24,347 nt of DNA from a virus, in the IMG/VR virus record IMGVR_UViG_3300042434_001157, positions 1 through 24,347 of that record. One strand, 5' to 3'. This document shows, in pieces, positions 6,851 to 14,032 of this stretch. The notes under the pieces are model-generated. The model did no database searches, was not told the origin of the DNA, and was given only the letters and a program-made list of their open reading frames with translations. The position numbers and the translations under genes are program-made. Within the stretch, counting starts at the first letter, position 1; each line of letters opens with the position of its first letter.

Positions 6851-8363
6851 AGCTTCTCCATATCCATTTTGTATGACCGCAATCCCATATACGGTCAAAT
6901 CCGTTCAGTTTCATATTTTCCCATTCAGATAAGTTGGGATCAAATGTTTTTAACTTTTTTGCCAGTTTAGATTTTTGGAACATCTGTCGGTTGAATACTG
7001 TACTAAAGTCGGGAGATACATAATGATAACCTTGTGCTGTATTTCCTTCAAAGGTCATTCCTAGCTTAGAATACAAGTCTCCAGAGAACAATCTGCGGTC
7101 AGAGTAGCTTACTACGCTCTTTGGCTTATAATCCAATAGGAATATACTAAACAACTTTGTTGCTCCACCGTGCACACGAGTATTCAACGCATTGCAGAAC
7201 CTTGATATTTCCCATTCAACTTTTCGGTCAAATCTACTTCTACAAAACGTCATTATGCTGACCAAGGAGTTTTTATAGTATAAGCCATATGCGACAGATG
7301 ATTTGTCCTCACCTTGCATATGACACTTGTTCAAGAACTCATTCTTTTCTTTGGTGTCTACTTTTCGTATTTCGCATTCTCGTCCGTGGATCTTGGCAAC
7401 GTGCCCGCCAACATACTGACGTATGATTGACTTTACAATATTCTGCTTATGCTTCCATTCGCTTTCAAGTATATGAATGAGGTGTATATTTTTCTCGGCA
7501 CACTTCTCAGTCTTTTCCAGATGATAGTTTTTTGACATTCTGGGATGGCTGGCTCTGTGCCAATACAACCCGTTATATTCTATAGCGAACGAAAGATCGG
7601 GGATGTAAAAATCAAGCTCCTTGCCATCCAACACAACTCTATTATTTCGTAGTATAGTTTTACCCTTTACTTCAGACACCAAGAACTCTTGCAAACCAGT
7701 TTCTGCGGTTTCTTTCTTTTCAGGATGGCATAGTTCACAGAACACATCTGTTGGCACATATACTGTAGACTCGAATCCATTATTACATTTTTTACAATTA
7801 AACTTGTATCTATGCGAGAAATGATAGCCCGCATAGTCCTCTTGTTTGCATAACCACTTTACATTTTGCGAATTAAACAGAGTTTTTAGTTTTTCATAAT
7901 GGTTCTCTTGTTTGAGTTTACTTCGTTTTTGTATAACATCTCTAGATTTGCCGGGATTGTCCACACCGTACTTTTCAATCCAAGTTTCCATTATCCGCTG
8001 TCTTACAGGACTTTTTGACGACAATACATTTTCTACACCATAGTTTTGTACATTGGTATATTTGGCTTTATCAAGTATAGCTTTTGATTGCAATGCGTGT
8101 TCTACACCATATTTGGTCATCATAGAGTTCTTGAAATTATTTACAACTTCAGAAGTCTTCATAGGATGATCCGTGCCGTACTTTTTTAGTGAGGTTTCTA
8201 CCTGCGACGCTCGCATTTTTGCTAACACTTCTGGGTCTTTGTTAGAACAAGATTTACAGCAATACTTCTGCTTGTTTCGTTTCTGCCATTTCACTCTGAA
8301 ATCTGTATTGCAAGTTTTACATTTTAGCTCTACAAAGTCTGGGTTTTTCTTGGGTCTGGCCAT
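6834..8363 (-). CDS. Large homing endonuclease, EDxHD type with KYG repeats and C-terminal domain
   Basis: A 509-residue selfish endonuclease on the strand opposite to all neighbours. Domains in order: a zinc finger (C15, C18, C36, C39); four KYG/NYG repeats at about residues 61, 84, 107 and 131, likely DNA-binding; a second zinc finger (C190, C193, C209, C212); a Vsr-like nuclease core with E226, D251 in LDFYIP, and E262/H269 in IEYNGLYWH; and a C-terminal domain (about 355-505) of the type found in Hef-like phage homing endonucleases, with VVSYSDRRLFSGDLYSKLGM. All expected catalytic residues are visible. It is related in architecture to the smaller enzyme at 3607-4404. It sits between the unknown gene at 6161 and the tail tube gene. 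Confidence 0.88.
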   Translation of the reverse strand: MARPKKNPDFVELKCKTCNTDFRVKWQKRNKQKYCCKSCSNKDPEVLAKMRASQVETSLKKYGTDHPMKTSEVVNNFKNSMMTKYGVEHALQSKAILDKAKYTNVQNYGVENVLSSKSPVRQRIMETWIEKYGVDNPGKSRDVIQKRSKLKQENHYEKLKTLFNSQNVKWLCKQEDYAGYHFSHRYKFNCKKCNNGFESTVYVPTDVFCELCHPEKKETAETGLQEFLVSEVKGKTILRNNRVVLDGKELDFYIPDLSFAIEYNGLYWHRASHPRMSKNYHLEKTEKCAEKNIHLIHILESEWKHKQNIVKSIIRQYVGGHVAKIHGRECEIRKVDTKEKNEFLNKCHMQGEDKSSVAYGLYYKNSLVSIMTFCRSRFDRKVEWEISRFCNALNTRVHGGATKLFSIFLLDYKPKSVVSYSDRRLFSGDLYSKLGMTFEGNTAQGYHYVSPDFSTVFNRQMFQKSKLAKKLKTFDPNLSEWENMKLNGFDRIWDCGHTKWIWRSSTTSQ

Positions 8364-8384
8364 AGTATTCTTCGGTTTAAAAGC

Positions 8385-8413
8385 AGTTTATGATTATATA
8401 TATTTAGCGTCAA
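8385..8413 (-). promoter_or_regulatory. Possible promoter of the reverse-strand homing endonuclease
   Basis: On the - strand, TTGACG (8413 to 8408) and TAAACT (8390 to 8385) are separated by 17 nt and lie about 20 nt upstream of the ATG at 8363. Both boxes match the sigma70 consensus only partly, and the region is AT-rich. Confidence 0.35.
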
Positions 8414-8437
8414 ATAAAAAATACTGTTTATTGTTAT

Positions 8438-8445
8438 TATTTATT
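8438..8445 (+). promoter_or_regulatory. TATTTATT motif upstream of tail tube gene
   Basis: A one-base variant of the recurring TATTTATA octamer, 47 nt before the tube start. It is the only candidate between the opposing endonuclease gene and the tube gene that resembles the motif upstream of the sheath. Confidence 0.3.
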
Positions 8446-8492
8446 ATACGTGATAAACACCCTGTATAAACAATTAACAGAAAGATAATACT

Positions 8493-8981
8493 ATGGCAGA
8501 GCTACTAGATCAAAATCAAATATTCTTTACGGCCTTCGAGCCCAAGGTACAAAACCGTTTCATTATGAACATCGACGGCATTCCTGCATACCTAATCAAA
8601 GCTACAGGTCGTCCAAGCATACAGAACAATTCAATTACTCTAGATCATATCAATTTGAAACGTAAACTCAAAGGAAAGAGTGAATGGCAAGATCTTTCTA
8701 TTACATTATATGATCCAATCGTGCCATCTGGCGCACAGGCTGTGATGGAATGGGTTCGCCTTGCTCACGAATCTGTTACTGGTCGTAACGGATATGCTGA
8801 TATGTACAAGAAGGATGTCCAGATTCAAGTTCTTGGTCCTGTTGGCGACATTGTTGAGAAGTGGGACTTGAAAGGTGCATTTCCTAGCTCGGTAAATTTC
8901 CAAAGCATGGACTGGGCAAATGCCGAAGCAATGACAATCGAAGTTACACTGACGATGGATTACTGCATCCTACAGTTCTAA
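8493..8981 (+). CDS. Tail tube protein (T4 gp19-like)
   Basis: A 162-residue major tail tube subunit, which stacks in hexameric rings inside the sheath to form the DNA channel. Length (T4 gp19 has 163 residues) and sequence fit: an FEPKVQNRFIMNIDGIPAYLIKATGRPSI start, a central LSITLYDPIVPSGAQAVMEWVR region and a C-terminal WDLKGAFPSSVNF...EAMTIEVTLTMDYCILQF. In T4 the gene directly follows the sheath gene; here almost 5 kb of other genes intervene. All arginine codons checked are CGT or CGC, as in the sheath, which suggests selection for high expression. Upstream AGAAAG is a weak ribosome binding site. A terminator follows. Confidence 0.95.
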   Translation: MAELLDQNQIFFTAFEPKVQNRFIMNIDGIPAYLIKATGRPSIQNNSITLDHINLKRKLKGKSEWQDLSITLYDPIVPSGAQAVMEWVRLAHESVTGRNGYADMYKKDVQIQVLGPVGDIVEKWDLKGAFPSSVNFQSMDWANAEAMTIEVTLTMDYCILQF

Positions 8982-9005
8982 TATTATTATAGTGTTCTTA
9001 TACAG

Positions 9006-9036
9006 AACCCTCACCATAAAAAGTGGGGGTTTTTTA
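9006..9036 (+). terminator. Intrinsic terminator after tail tube gene
   Basis: A 9-bp stem, AACCCTCAC (9006-9014) with GTGGGGGTT (9023-9031; one T-G pair), an 8-nt loop, and a T-run to 9036. It separates the tube gene from the cassette that begins at 9154. Confidence 0.9.
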
Positions 9037-9043
9037 TTTTATC

Positions 9044-9072
9044 TTGACAAGTTTCTGTCTACCCCCTATAAC
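9044..9072 (+). promoter_or_regulatory. Strong sigma70-like promoter heading the 9.1-13.1 kb cassette
   Basis: TTGACA (9044-9049), a 17-nt spacer and TATAAC (9067-9072): a perfect -35 box with a five-of-six -10 box at ideal spacing, right after a terminator. It would give a leader of about 75 nt before the gene at 9154. A TATTTATA motif further down (9130-9137) could give a second start. Confidence 0.7.
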
Positions 9073-9129
9073 CCCGGTTATCACCTGAGTGAAACACAAC
9101 TATATCATACTTTTTTATAGTATAGTTTA

Positions 9130-9137
9130 TATTTATA
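9130..9137 (+). promoter_or_regulatory. TATTTATA motif upstream of cassette
   Basis: TATTTATA lies 16 nt before ATG 9154, downstream of the sigma70-like promoter at 9044-9072. The cassette may thus have two promoters, one for the host polymerase and one for a later phase. Confidence 0.4.
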
Positions 9138-9153
9138 TATACCTAAAAAAATA

Positions 9154-9384
9154 ATGACTAAAGCAGAACTAAGAAAAATAATAGTTGAGGCTGTTAAAAA
9201 GGCAAAAGCCAAGAACACTCGCACTGCTGCGTCATATATAACTTCACCAACAGAAACTAATCCAACATTGTATATTAATATAACTGTGTCTGGTTCTGAT
9301 ATGGATGAAACGGAAGATATGCGTGAAAAAATACTAAAAACGCTACAACAAGAGTTTAACATAAAACCAACTAAACAGGATTAA
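9154..9384 (+). CDS. Small protein with N-terminal LRKIIVEAV targeting-like motif
   Basis: A 76-residue protein and the first gene of the five-gene cassette. Residues 3-16 (KAELRKIIVEAVKK) form a basic amphipathic helix that recurs at the start of the next two proteins and inside the two after them. It contains IVE before A13, which fits the (L/I)xE cleavage rule of T4-type prohead proteases. The rest (about 25-76) looks like a small alpha/beta domain, with a beta stretch TLYINITVSGSDM and a C-terminal helix. No family is recognised. There is no Shine-Dalgarno site. A capsid-targeted internal protein is inferred, not shown. Confidence 0.75.
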   Translation: MTKAELRKIIVEAVKKAKAKNTRTAASYITSPTETNPTLYINITVSGSDMDETEDMREKILKTLQQEFNIKPTKQD

Positions 9385-9388
9385 TATT

Positions 9389-9760
9389 ATGAATAAATCA
9401 GAACTTAAAAAAATTATACGTGAAGTAGTTGAAGAAGTCATGAAAGATGATTTTGCTCCACTTGGTGTAGCACAAGAATGGAGACTAGATGAAAAAGCTC
9501 CACCGGATTTTCCAAAGAAACTTCACGACAAACTGCTGAAACAGTATAAGGACGATGAAGGTAAAGCATATGCTACTATGTGGAAGATTTTTTATGCCAA
9601 GAAAGATGGTAATAAAAAGATAAATGAAATGTGGAAAGTATTTGAAGGTAAAGATCACGATGAAACTGATATGAATAATCCAGAAGAAAAACGTGAAGTT
9701 GAACTGGCCAAGAAAGCAAAAGCTGCTGCCGAAGAAATCTTAAAAATGCACGGAAAATAA
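9389..9760 (+). CDS. Cassette protein with targeting-like motif and PPDFPKKLHDKLLKQY module
   Basis: A 123-residue protein. Residues 2-18 (NKSELKKIIREVVEEVM) are the clearest copy of the cassette motif. LDE at 33-35 sits just before the start of a module (residues 37-85, APPDFPKKLHDKLLKQY...MWKIFYAKKDGNKKINEMWK) that I recall from marine phages as a small domain of unknown role. The C-terminus is a charged Ala/Lys/Glu helix. AGGA at 9377-9380 gives a proper ribosome binding site. The stop overlaps the next ATG by one base (TAATG). Function unknown; probably a virion-associated protein by context. Confidence 0.8.
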   Translation: MNKSELKKIIREVVEEVMKDDFAPLGVAQEWRLDEKAPPDFPKKLHDKLLKQYKDDEGKAYATMWKIFYAKKDGNKKINEMWKVFEGKDHDETDMNNPEEKREVELAKKAKAAAEEILKMHGK

Positions 9761-10323
9761 TGAATAAGTCTACACTCAAAGAAGTAATTCAAAATGTGGT
9801 TGCTCATAAACTGGCGGAAACCAACGGTGATGCGTCAAAGTATGGATATATTATTTCCGGAAAAGACACCAACGATCCGCACCTTCAGTTAATAGGTTAT
9901 GGTAATATGCCAAAAAGTTATTGGCAAAAAAAACTTGACGGATACGCCGACGAGTTGAAGAAGAGAATTAAAGCCGAAGACTGGAATGCGGCGGTATACT
10001 TTATGAAGCAAAGTAGTGTATTCAATCTCGCAGTCAATATGATGAACGAAATATACGAAAAAGATCTTAATGAACTTGATACCACACTCGATTCATCTGC
10101 TGCTGAAACTGGATTGACTGACGCGGATAAAAAAGAACTAGCGAATCTAAAAGCTCAGAGTGACAAACTAACTGCTAATATTAAAAAAATAGAAGGCGAT
10201 GTAGCCAAGCTACAACAAACCATCCAGCCAAAAATGCAAAGAGCGGAGCGCATGAAAGCAAAGCTGCAAAAGCAGCAGTCTGATAATATTCGCAAGCAAC
10301 AGGCAATACAAGACAGAGCTTGA
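9760..10323 (+). CDS. Cassette protein with targeting-like motif and C-terminal coiled coil
   Basis: A 187-residue protein. The N-terminus (NKSTLKEVIQNVVAHKLAE, residues 2-20) carries the cassette motif and ends in LAE before T21, a possible prohead-protease site. Residues 25-100 hold an unrecognised domain (KYGYIISGKDTNDPHLQLIGYGNMPKSYW at its start). Residues about 120-185 are Lys/Gln/Ala-rich with strong heptad character and form a long coiled coil, so it may oligomerise or act in a scaffold. Its start overlaps the upstream stop, so the two genes are coupled. The function is unknown; scaffold or core-like behaviour is inference. Confidence 0.78.
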   Translation: MNKSTLKEVIQNVVAHKLAETNGDASKYGYIISGKDTNDPHLQLIGYGNMPKSYWQKKLDGYADELKKRIKAEDWNAAVYFMKQSSVFNLAVNMMNEIYEKDLNELDTTLDSSAAETGLTDADKKELANLKAQSDKLTANIKKIEGDVAKLQQTIQPKMQRAERMKAKLQKQQSDNIRKQQAIQDRA

Positions 10324-10329
10324 TGTATT

Positions 10330-12120
10330 ATGGATAACATTGAGAAACAGCTTATTGAACTTGAAGAAAATCTTCACAAATGGTTCAAGGAGAAATGGGT
10401 AAGATTCGGACCAGATGGTAAGATACGTGGTCAATGTGCCAGAGAAAAATCAAGCGAAGGTAAGCCAAAATGTCGTCCACTAAAGTCTGCACAAGCGATG
10501 GGAAAGAAAGGTAGAGCAACTGCTGCACGCAGAAAGAGACGTGAAGACCCAAATCCAGATCGTAGCGGCAAAGCAAAAAATGTAAAAACCGAGGCTGATA
10601 AGATGGATGAACTAAAGTGCTGGAAGGGATACTCACGAGTACGTGGTGTGCCTGCTGGTGCACCAGGTAGTTGTAAAAAGAAAACAGAGGAATCTATAAC
10701 AGAATCTTCCAATTTCTCTATTGAACAACTGGCAACCATTAGCGATCAAGCACTGGATCAAGCATATGGATATGGTCGCAGCACGCCGGGTAATACTTTT
10801 GGTTGGCAGGCTAATATAATGTCTGCAATATATGCTAAAGAAGTAATTGATATGGGCGTTACTGATATTGAAAAAATTGCGAATGCTATTCACAAAGGAT
10901 GGAATGTTACAGCAAAAAAGTTTGTTGAAAATCCGGATCAATTTGATGATACTGAAAAACTACGCCAGTCTGGTAAACTGGATAGTAAGATACAACAAAG
11001 AAAAAAATTGATGAATATTGACTACAACCAACTAAGCGATGCCGAAAAAGAAAAGGATCGTGTTGTAGCTCGTGCTTTGTTGCAATCGTTGAAAAAAGAA
11101 TTGAGCGAATATATAACACCAGAAACCATACATAAACTTGCAGACGACTTAGGTATTGAGTGGGACAACGAGCCAAGCTTTCTTGAACTTACAAAAGAGT
11201 TGACGGGTAAAGAACACTTGGACGATTTAAATCAATCAGAGTTGATGAAAGTTAAAAACCATTTAGAAAAACAAAATATAGCAGAAACAGAGGAATTTAC
11301 TATGGATAATGTAAATGAAAATCATATGTGCCCTATTTGTGGTGGAGAACTTGTGTCAGAACTATTGATGAACGAAAAGAAAGATGCTTGTTATTATAAA
11401 GTTAAATCGCGCTATAAAGTGTGGCCAAGTGCATATGCTTCTGGTGCATTAGTAAAATGCCGTAAAAAAGGAGTAAAGAACTGGGGCAACAAATCAGAAG
11501 GCGTTGAAGAACTTGATGAAAAATGGAGCAAAAAATACAAGCGTAGCATTGATTGTAGTCATCCAAAAGGATTCAGTCAAAAAGCACATTGCCAAGGCAG
11601 AAAAAAGAACGAGGAAACCCTTATGAAAGAAGAACAACTGAAGAATATAATCAGAGAAATGGTAGAAGAGATGTATAACGAACAGAACCAGATGCAAGAT
11701 GAATGTTGGGAATGTTATGAAGCTGCCATGGAAGAAGGTACCAACGAGGCTTATGAAGAATGCTATCGCAAGACCAACTGGGAAATGGTTCCAGAAGGTG
11801 AAGAGCATACTTGCGAAGGCGATGAGTTTTATGAGATTTATGGAGATATTAACGCCGATGCTAAAGAAAACTTGACAGAAGCAGAATATCGTGGTCGCAA
11901 GGTAAAACTTGGAAAACCAATGAGGGGCGATGTAAAAAAGTTCAAAGTTTTTGTTCGTAATCCAACAACCGGTAAAGTAAAGAAGGTAAACTTCGGCGAT
12001 AAAAAGATGCGTATCAAGAAGAGTAATCCAAAGAGAAGGAAAAGTTTTAGAGCACGTCATAATTGCGCTAATCCAGGACCACGTACAAAAGCACGTTACT
12101 GGAGTTGCAGAAAGTGGTAA
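10330..12120 (+). CDS. Multi-module phage protein (polyprotein-like) with RyR-like domain
   Basis: A 596-residue chain of small units. (a) Residues 20-83, WVRFGPDGKIRGQCAR...RKRREDPNP, a basic Cys-containing module. (b) 93-117, LKCWKGYSRVRGVPAGAPGSCKK. (c) About 135-250, a RyR-like domain with IHKGWN and MNIDYNQLSDAEKEKDR. (d) 333-388, CPICGG then a Cys-containing VKSRYKVWPSAYASGALVKCRKK unit. (e) 404-426, RSIDCSHPKGFSQKAHCQGR. (f) M432-M448, an internal copy of the cassette motif. (g) 519-596, a basic RGRKVKLGKPMRGDVKKFKV...RARHNC...YWSCRKW unit. ITE, IAE, LDE and LTE (ending at 125, 319, 397, 517) fall at or near module edges, as expected for prohead-protease sites. I know these modules only as recurring phage units of unproven role. 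Mostly CGN arginine codons suggest high expression. Confidence 0.85.
   Translation: MDNIEKQLIELEENLHKWFKEKWVRFGPDGKIRGQCAREKSSEGKPKCRPLKSAQAMGKKGRATAARRKRREDPNPDRSGKAKNVKTEADKMDELKCWKGYSRVRGVPAGAPGSCKKKTEESITESSNFSIEQLATISDQALDQAYGYGRSTPGNTFGWQANIMSAIYAKEVIDMGVTDIEKIANAIHKGWNVTAKKFVENPDQFDDTEKLRQSGKLDSKIQQRKKLMNIDYNQLSDAEKEKDRVVARALLQSLKKELSEYITPETIHKLADDLGIEWDNEPSFLELTKELTGKEHLDDLNQSELMKVKNHLEKQNIAETEEFTMDNVNENHMCPICGGELVSELLMNEKKDACYYKVKSRYKVWPSAYASGALVKCRKKGVKNWGNKSEGVEELDEKWSKKYKRSIDCSHPKGFSQKAHCQGRKKNEETLMKEEQLKNIIREMVEEMYNEQNQMQDECWECYEAAMEEGTNEAYEECYRKTNWEMVPEGEEHTCEGDEFYEIYGDINADAKENLTEAEYRGRKVKLGKPMRGDVKKFKVFVRNPTTGKVKKVNFGDKKMRIKKSNPKRRKSFRARHNCANPGPRTKARYWSCRKW
11623..11673 (+). 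other. Internal copy of the targeting-like motif, with its own ATG
   Basis: Encodes MKEEQLKNIIREMVEEM (residues 432-448 of the 596-residue protein). It begins with Met, like the N-terminal copies, although it lies inside a longer reading frame. This looks like a former N-terminus, so the gene probably arose by fusion of formerly separate small genes. No clear Shine-Dalgarno site precedes the internal ATG. Confidence 0.55.
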
Positions 12121-12121
12121 T

Positions 12122-13078
12122 ATGGACAATTCACCAAAATATCTTTTTAAGATAGGTCAACTAGAAGCTAGTTTGACCGATCTTGCGTATGATGATATAT
12201 TCTTGAAAGAACGTGATCCAAAAAAGAGAGAACAATATATCAAGAACATAATAGATGCATCAACAAAAGCGGCAGAAGATTATGCCAGAAGAATTAACCT
12301 CAAAGAAAACACTATGAAAAAATCAGAACTAAAAGAACTACTAAAAGTAATCGCAGAAGAAGTGATTGCTGTTAAAAAGTCAAAACTAGATGAAACAAAA
12401 GGATTATCTGGTTTCAAGAAAGCAAAGGAGTCAACAGAGCATACCGAAAACGTAGCCGACTCAAAGTCGTTGACCACGACAGCAGAACCAAAAGAAAAGA
12501 AAGAAGGCAAAAAACTTCCTGTCGTTAAAAAGCCAGCTAACCCACAAAAAGTTGGTAGTCTAAAGGAAGAAATTCTTAAAATGATACGCGAAGAGATCGA
12601 TGAAATGGCTCGTGTAAAAGGCGCGGTTGGTAGTAAATTCAAGGTAGAAGATCCAAATTCTCCAACAGGTTGGGTTGTTAAAGGACACAAGACAATACCA
12701 GATGGTACACCAACAGAGGCTCCAAAAGGACCATATCAGCCAAAAGGCATGACTGGAATGGGAAGACCAAAAGCATCCGCAGGAGACGAAGGAGGTGAAG
12801 AAGGCGAAGATATTTCTTCAGTATCATCGTCCGTTCCATCAAAAATTTCCGTTACATTCGACGGCGATGATGTGGGAGAAATTGATATGAACAAAATAAA
12901 AGGACCACTTATGGCACACCTGAAAACTTTGTTGGGCGGAGAATTGTCTCTGTATAAAATAGATCCATCTCTACAAGCAAAGCTGGATGCATATAGCGAT
13001 ATGTATGTTGATGATAAGCTACCAGCAGGCGCAAAACTAACCCTGCAAGTAGTAGGAGACACCGTAAAAGCAGTATAA
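12122..13078 (+). CDS. Cassette protein with two internal targeting-like motifs
   Basis: A 318-residue protein of at least four parts. Residues 1-62 are an unrecognised helical unit. M65-V81 (MKKSELKELLKVIAEEV) is a cassette motif, followed by LDE at 89-91. Residues 95-146 are a low-complexity Lys/Glu/Thr/Pro linker. Residues 147-161 (LKEEILKMIREEIDE) are a second motif ending in IDE. Then come a short unit (KFKVEDPNSPTGWVVKGHKT), a Gly/Pro/Glu linker (about 195-235), and a C-terminal folded domain from about 240 (ISVTFDGDDVGEIDMNKIKG... to LTLQVVGDTVKAV). It starts one base after the upstream stop. The family is not recognised. By context it is a virion protein cut and packaged with its neighbours; that is inference. 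Confidence 0.78.
   Translation: MDNSPKYLFKIGQLEASLTDLAYDDIFLKERDPKKREQYIKNIIDASTKAAEDYARRINLKENTMKKSELKELLKVIAEEVIAVKKSKLDETKGLSGFKKAKESTEHTENVADSKSLTTTAEPKEKKEGKKLPVVKKPANPQKVGSLKEEILKMIREEIDEMARVKGAVGSKFKVEDPNSPTGWVVKGHKTIPDGTPTEAPKGPYQPKGMTGMGRPKASAGDEGGEEGEDISSVSSSVPSKISVTFDGDDVGEIDMNKIKGPLMAHLKTLLGGELSLYKIDPSLQAKLDAYSDMYVDDKLPAGAKLTLQVVGDTVKAV
12314..12364 (+). other. Internal targeting-like motif with ATG
   Basis: Encodes MKKSELKELLKVIAEEV at residues 65-81 of the 318-residue protein. It closely resembles the N-terminus of the protein at 9389 (MNKSELKKIIREVVEEV), which suggests a fused ancestral start. A second internal copy without Met lies at 12560-12604. Confidence 0.55.
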
Positions 13079-13106
13079 TAAATAAAAAATATAAATAACC
13101 TCAATG

Positions 13107-13137
13107 TTCTGCCGCTTTTTAGCGGCAGAAACTTTTT
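13107..13137 (+). terminator. Intrinsic terminator ending the 9.1-13.1 kb cassette
   Basis: A 10-bp perfect stem, TTCTGCCGCT (13107-13116) with AGCGGCAGAA (13121-13130), a TTTT loop and a T-run at 13133-13137. Together with the terminator at 9006-9036 it isolates the five-gene cassette as one transcription unit. Confidence 0.93.
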
Positions 13138-13160
13138 ATATATACAAAAACTAATTTTAG

Positions 13161-13174
13161 TTCATATATATGAA
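13161..13174 (+). repeat. 14-bp perfect palindrome upstream of gp26-like gene
   Basis: TTCATATATATGAA is its own reverse complement and lies 21 nt before the gp26-like start, after the terminator. It could be an operator or part of a promoter. AT-rich palindromes can also arise by chance. Confidence 0.3.
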
Positions 13175-13195
13175 TAAACAAACGTTATACTACAT

Positions 13196-14032
13196 ATGGA
13201 TAATAATACAATACCTGTTACAAAGCAAAATACACAACCAGCAGCACCACAAGTAGCTCCACCTGTACAAGCAGAACAGAAGCTCGATTTTCCAACGGAA
13301 TATATTGATTTGCCATCGGAGGGTTATTTTTATCCGCTTTCTTCTCCACTTAGTTCTGGTCGTATACAATTGAAGTATATGACTGCTCGTGAAGAAGATA
13401 TTCTTACCAATCAAAATCTTATTAAGAAGGGTGTAGTATTGGATGAATTGTTAAAGGCATTGATTGTAACGCCAAACGTAAAACTGGATGATATTTTTGT
13501 AGGAGACAAAAATGCAATATTTATAGCTGCCCGAAGACTTGCATATGGTGATGAATATCCTGCAAAAATTACATGCCCAAAATGCGGCGAAGAAAATGAA
13601 GTAAAAATAAACTTGGGAGAACTAAAATCCAAGGAATTTGATTTTAGTAAATATACCAAAGGAGAAAATGCGTTTTCTTTTGAGCTACCCGTATCAAAAA
13701 AGACTGTAGTTTATAGACTACTAACGCATAAAGACGAAGGGGATATTGATGCAGAGCTAAAGGGTCTTGCAAAAATATCCAAAGCAAATACGCCAGAAAT
13801 GACCACAAGATTAAAGTATAGCATTGTATCCGTTGACGGAAATAGTGACAGAGGAGTGGTCAAAAAATTTGTGGATAATATGTTAGCTAAGGATAGTATG
13901 GCACTAAGAAGATATATTCGTGAAAACACACCGGATATGGATATGACGTTTGACTTTACTTGCAGTGCCTGTGGGCATAATGAAAGGATGGCAATGCCAC
14001 TGGGTGTTGACTTCTTTTGGCCTACCACCTGA
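13196..14032 (+). CDS. Baseplate protein, T4 gp26-like
   Basis: A 278-residue protein of the T4 baseplate family (gp26, baseplate hub). Residues 1-28 are a Pro/Gln/Ala-rich tail. The conserved core starts at about residue 31 (DFPTEYIDLPSEGYFYPLSSPLSSGRIQLKYMTAREEDIL), continues with VLDELLKALI and FIAARRLAYGDEYPAKITCPKCGEEN, and ends in CSACGHNE...GVDFFWPT. The two CxxC pairs (CPKC, CSAC) would bind zinc. T4 gp26 has 208 residues, so this form is longer, mainly at the N-terminus. It begins the tail/baseplate gene block after a strong terminator; no Shine-Dalgarno site is evident. Its 3' end overlaps the next gene in another frame. Confidence 0.85.
   Translation: MDNNTIPVTKQNTQPAAPQVAPPVQAEQKLDFPTEYIDLPSEGYFYPLSSPLSSGRIQLKYMTAREEDILTNQNLIKKGVVLDELLKALIVTPNVKLDDIFVGDKNAIFIAARRLAYGDEYPAKITCPKCGEENEVKINLGELKSKEFDFSKYTKGENAFSFELPVSKKTVVYRLLTHKDEGDIDAELKGLAKISKANTPEMTTRLKYSIVSVDGNSDRGVVKKFVDNMLAKDSMALRRYIRENTPDMDMTFDFTCSACGHNERMAMPLGVDFFWPTT

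Noticed and set aside
8426-8476. Repeated ATAAACA with upstream TGTTTAT before the tube gene
   Set aside because: Short AT-rich repeats with a long loop; too weak to call an operator or terminator.
11494-12129. 211-residue reverse-strand open frame
   Set aside because: It lies opposite the module-rich 596-residue gene, has Phe/Leu/Ile-heavy composition from antisense reading of Lys/Glu codons, and no recognisable domain.
13090-13097. TATAAATA matching the T4 late promoter in forward orientation
   Set aside because: It lies just upstream of a strong terminator with no gene in between, so a forward promoter role makes little sense.
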